Source: Eubacteriales bacterium (GTDB taxonomy: Bacteria > Bacillota > Clostridia > Eubacteriales > Anaerofustaceae). Taken from it: a DNA stretch of 64,000 nt. Positions 63,575 to 64,000 of the stretch are shown in pieces. Positions within the stretch are counted from its first letter, which is position 1. Every line of letters starts with the position of its first letter. The stretch spans positions 1 through 64,000 of the forward strand of contig JAIKVR010000082.1 of assembly GCA_024685545.1 (NCBI GenBank), written 5' to 3'. The notes under the pieces are model-generated. The model ran no database searches, had not been told where the DNA came from, and saw only the letters and a program-made list of their open reading frames with translations. Both the position numbers and the translations under genes were made by a program.

Positions 63575-64000
63575 ATGGCAGATGATAGACAGAGAGTCAC
63601 AGTTAATATCCTAGGTGTGGATTACCAGATCATTTCCGACGATGATCCGGAAAGAGTCCAGAAGATCGCTTCGATAACAGATAAGCTGATAAAAGATACC
63701 AAACTCGCTTCCCCTATGCTTTCAACGATGGGTGCGGCCGTTCTTTCCGCGCTCAATCTCTGCGAGGAACTGTACAGGGCCAAGGAACAGGTCAACAATT
63801 ACCGTGCCAGGGAGGATCTCTACGCCGACAGCGAACTGACCCAGCAGAAGCTTAACAGGGCTCTTGCACGCATTGACGAGGAGGAAAGCATAAATGCGAT
63901 CCTTCAGTCCAAATATGATAAGATGGCTGATGATCTGGCGGATACGCAGGATATGCTCGATGAGTATAAGGATAAGTTCACCGCCCTCAGGACAGAGTAT
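63575..64000 (+). CDS. zapA: ZapA-like cell division protein, 3' end beyond window
   Basis: My translation from ATG 63575: 'MADDRQRVTVNILGVDYQIISDDDPERVQKIASITDKLIKD...'; ZapA-like N-terminus with coiled-coil continuation; absent from ORF track because no stop in window. Confidence 0.82.
   Translation, partial: MADDRQRVTVNILGVDYQIISDDDPERVQKIASITDKLIKDTKLASPMLSTMGAAVLSALNLCEELYRAKEQVNNYRAREDLYADSELTQQKLNRALARIDEEESINAILQSKYDKMADDLADTQDMLDEYKDKFTALRTEY

Overview
Low-to-moderate GC bacterial chromosome segment, most consistent with an anaerobic Clostridia-type Firmicute. That placement is inferred from gene content and order: alaS-ireB-ruvX-DUF1292-RNase J, rpmF-plsX-acpP-rnc-smc-ftsY, tsaE-tsaB-rimI-tsaD, a BMP/nucleoside ABC transporter, and glpA/glpB/DUF1667. 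The window is densely coded and mostly housekeeping. It holds about 50 protein-coding genes, a six-gene tRNA array (Val-Asp-Phe-Gly-Cys-Leu) and many intrinsic terminators. I see no CRISPR array, transposase, integrase, phage module or rRNA. I do not find a convincing multi-gene novel system. The best second-look items are: (i) an isolated 2TM-Nudix protein with the architecture of a membrane effector; (ii) a standalone E2/CAT-fold protein whose DHRxxDG catalytic His is Glu, in a tight operon with two small membrane proteins; (iii) a membrane-anchored GDPD-like protein lacking essentially all GDPD catalytic motifs; (iv) an SMC about 200 aa shorter than usual with head and hinge intact; and (v) several precise palindromes at promoters: an 18-bp palindrome inside the rpmF-plsX-acpP promoter, a 12-bp inverted repeat that would bury the yacL-like start codon in read-through RNA, a 20-bp palindrome upstream of deoD, and a 50-bp perfect palindrome between convergent genes. 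All family names come from reading the translations; no searches were run.
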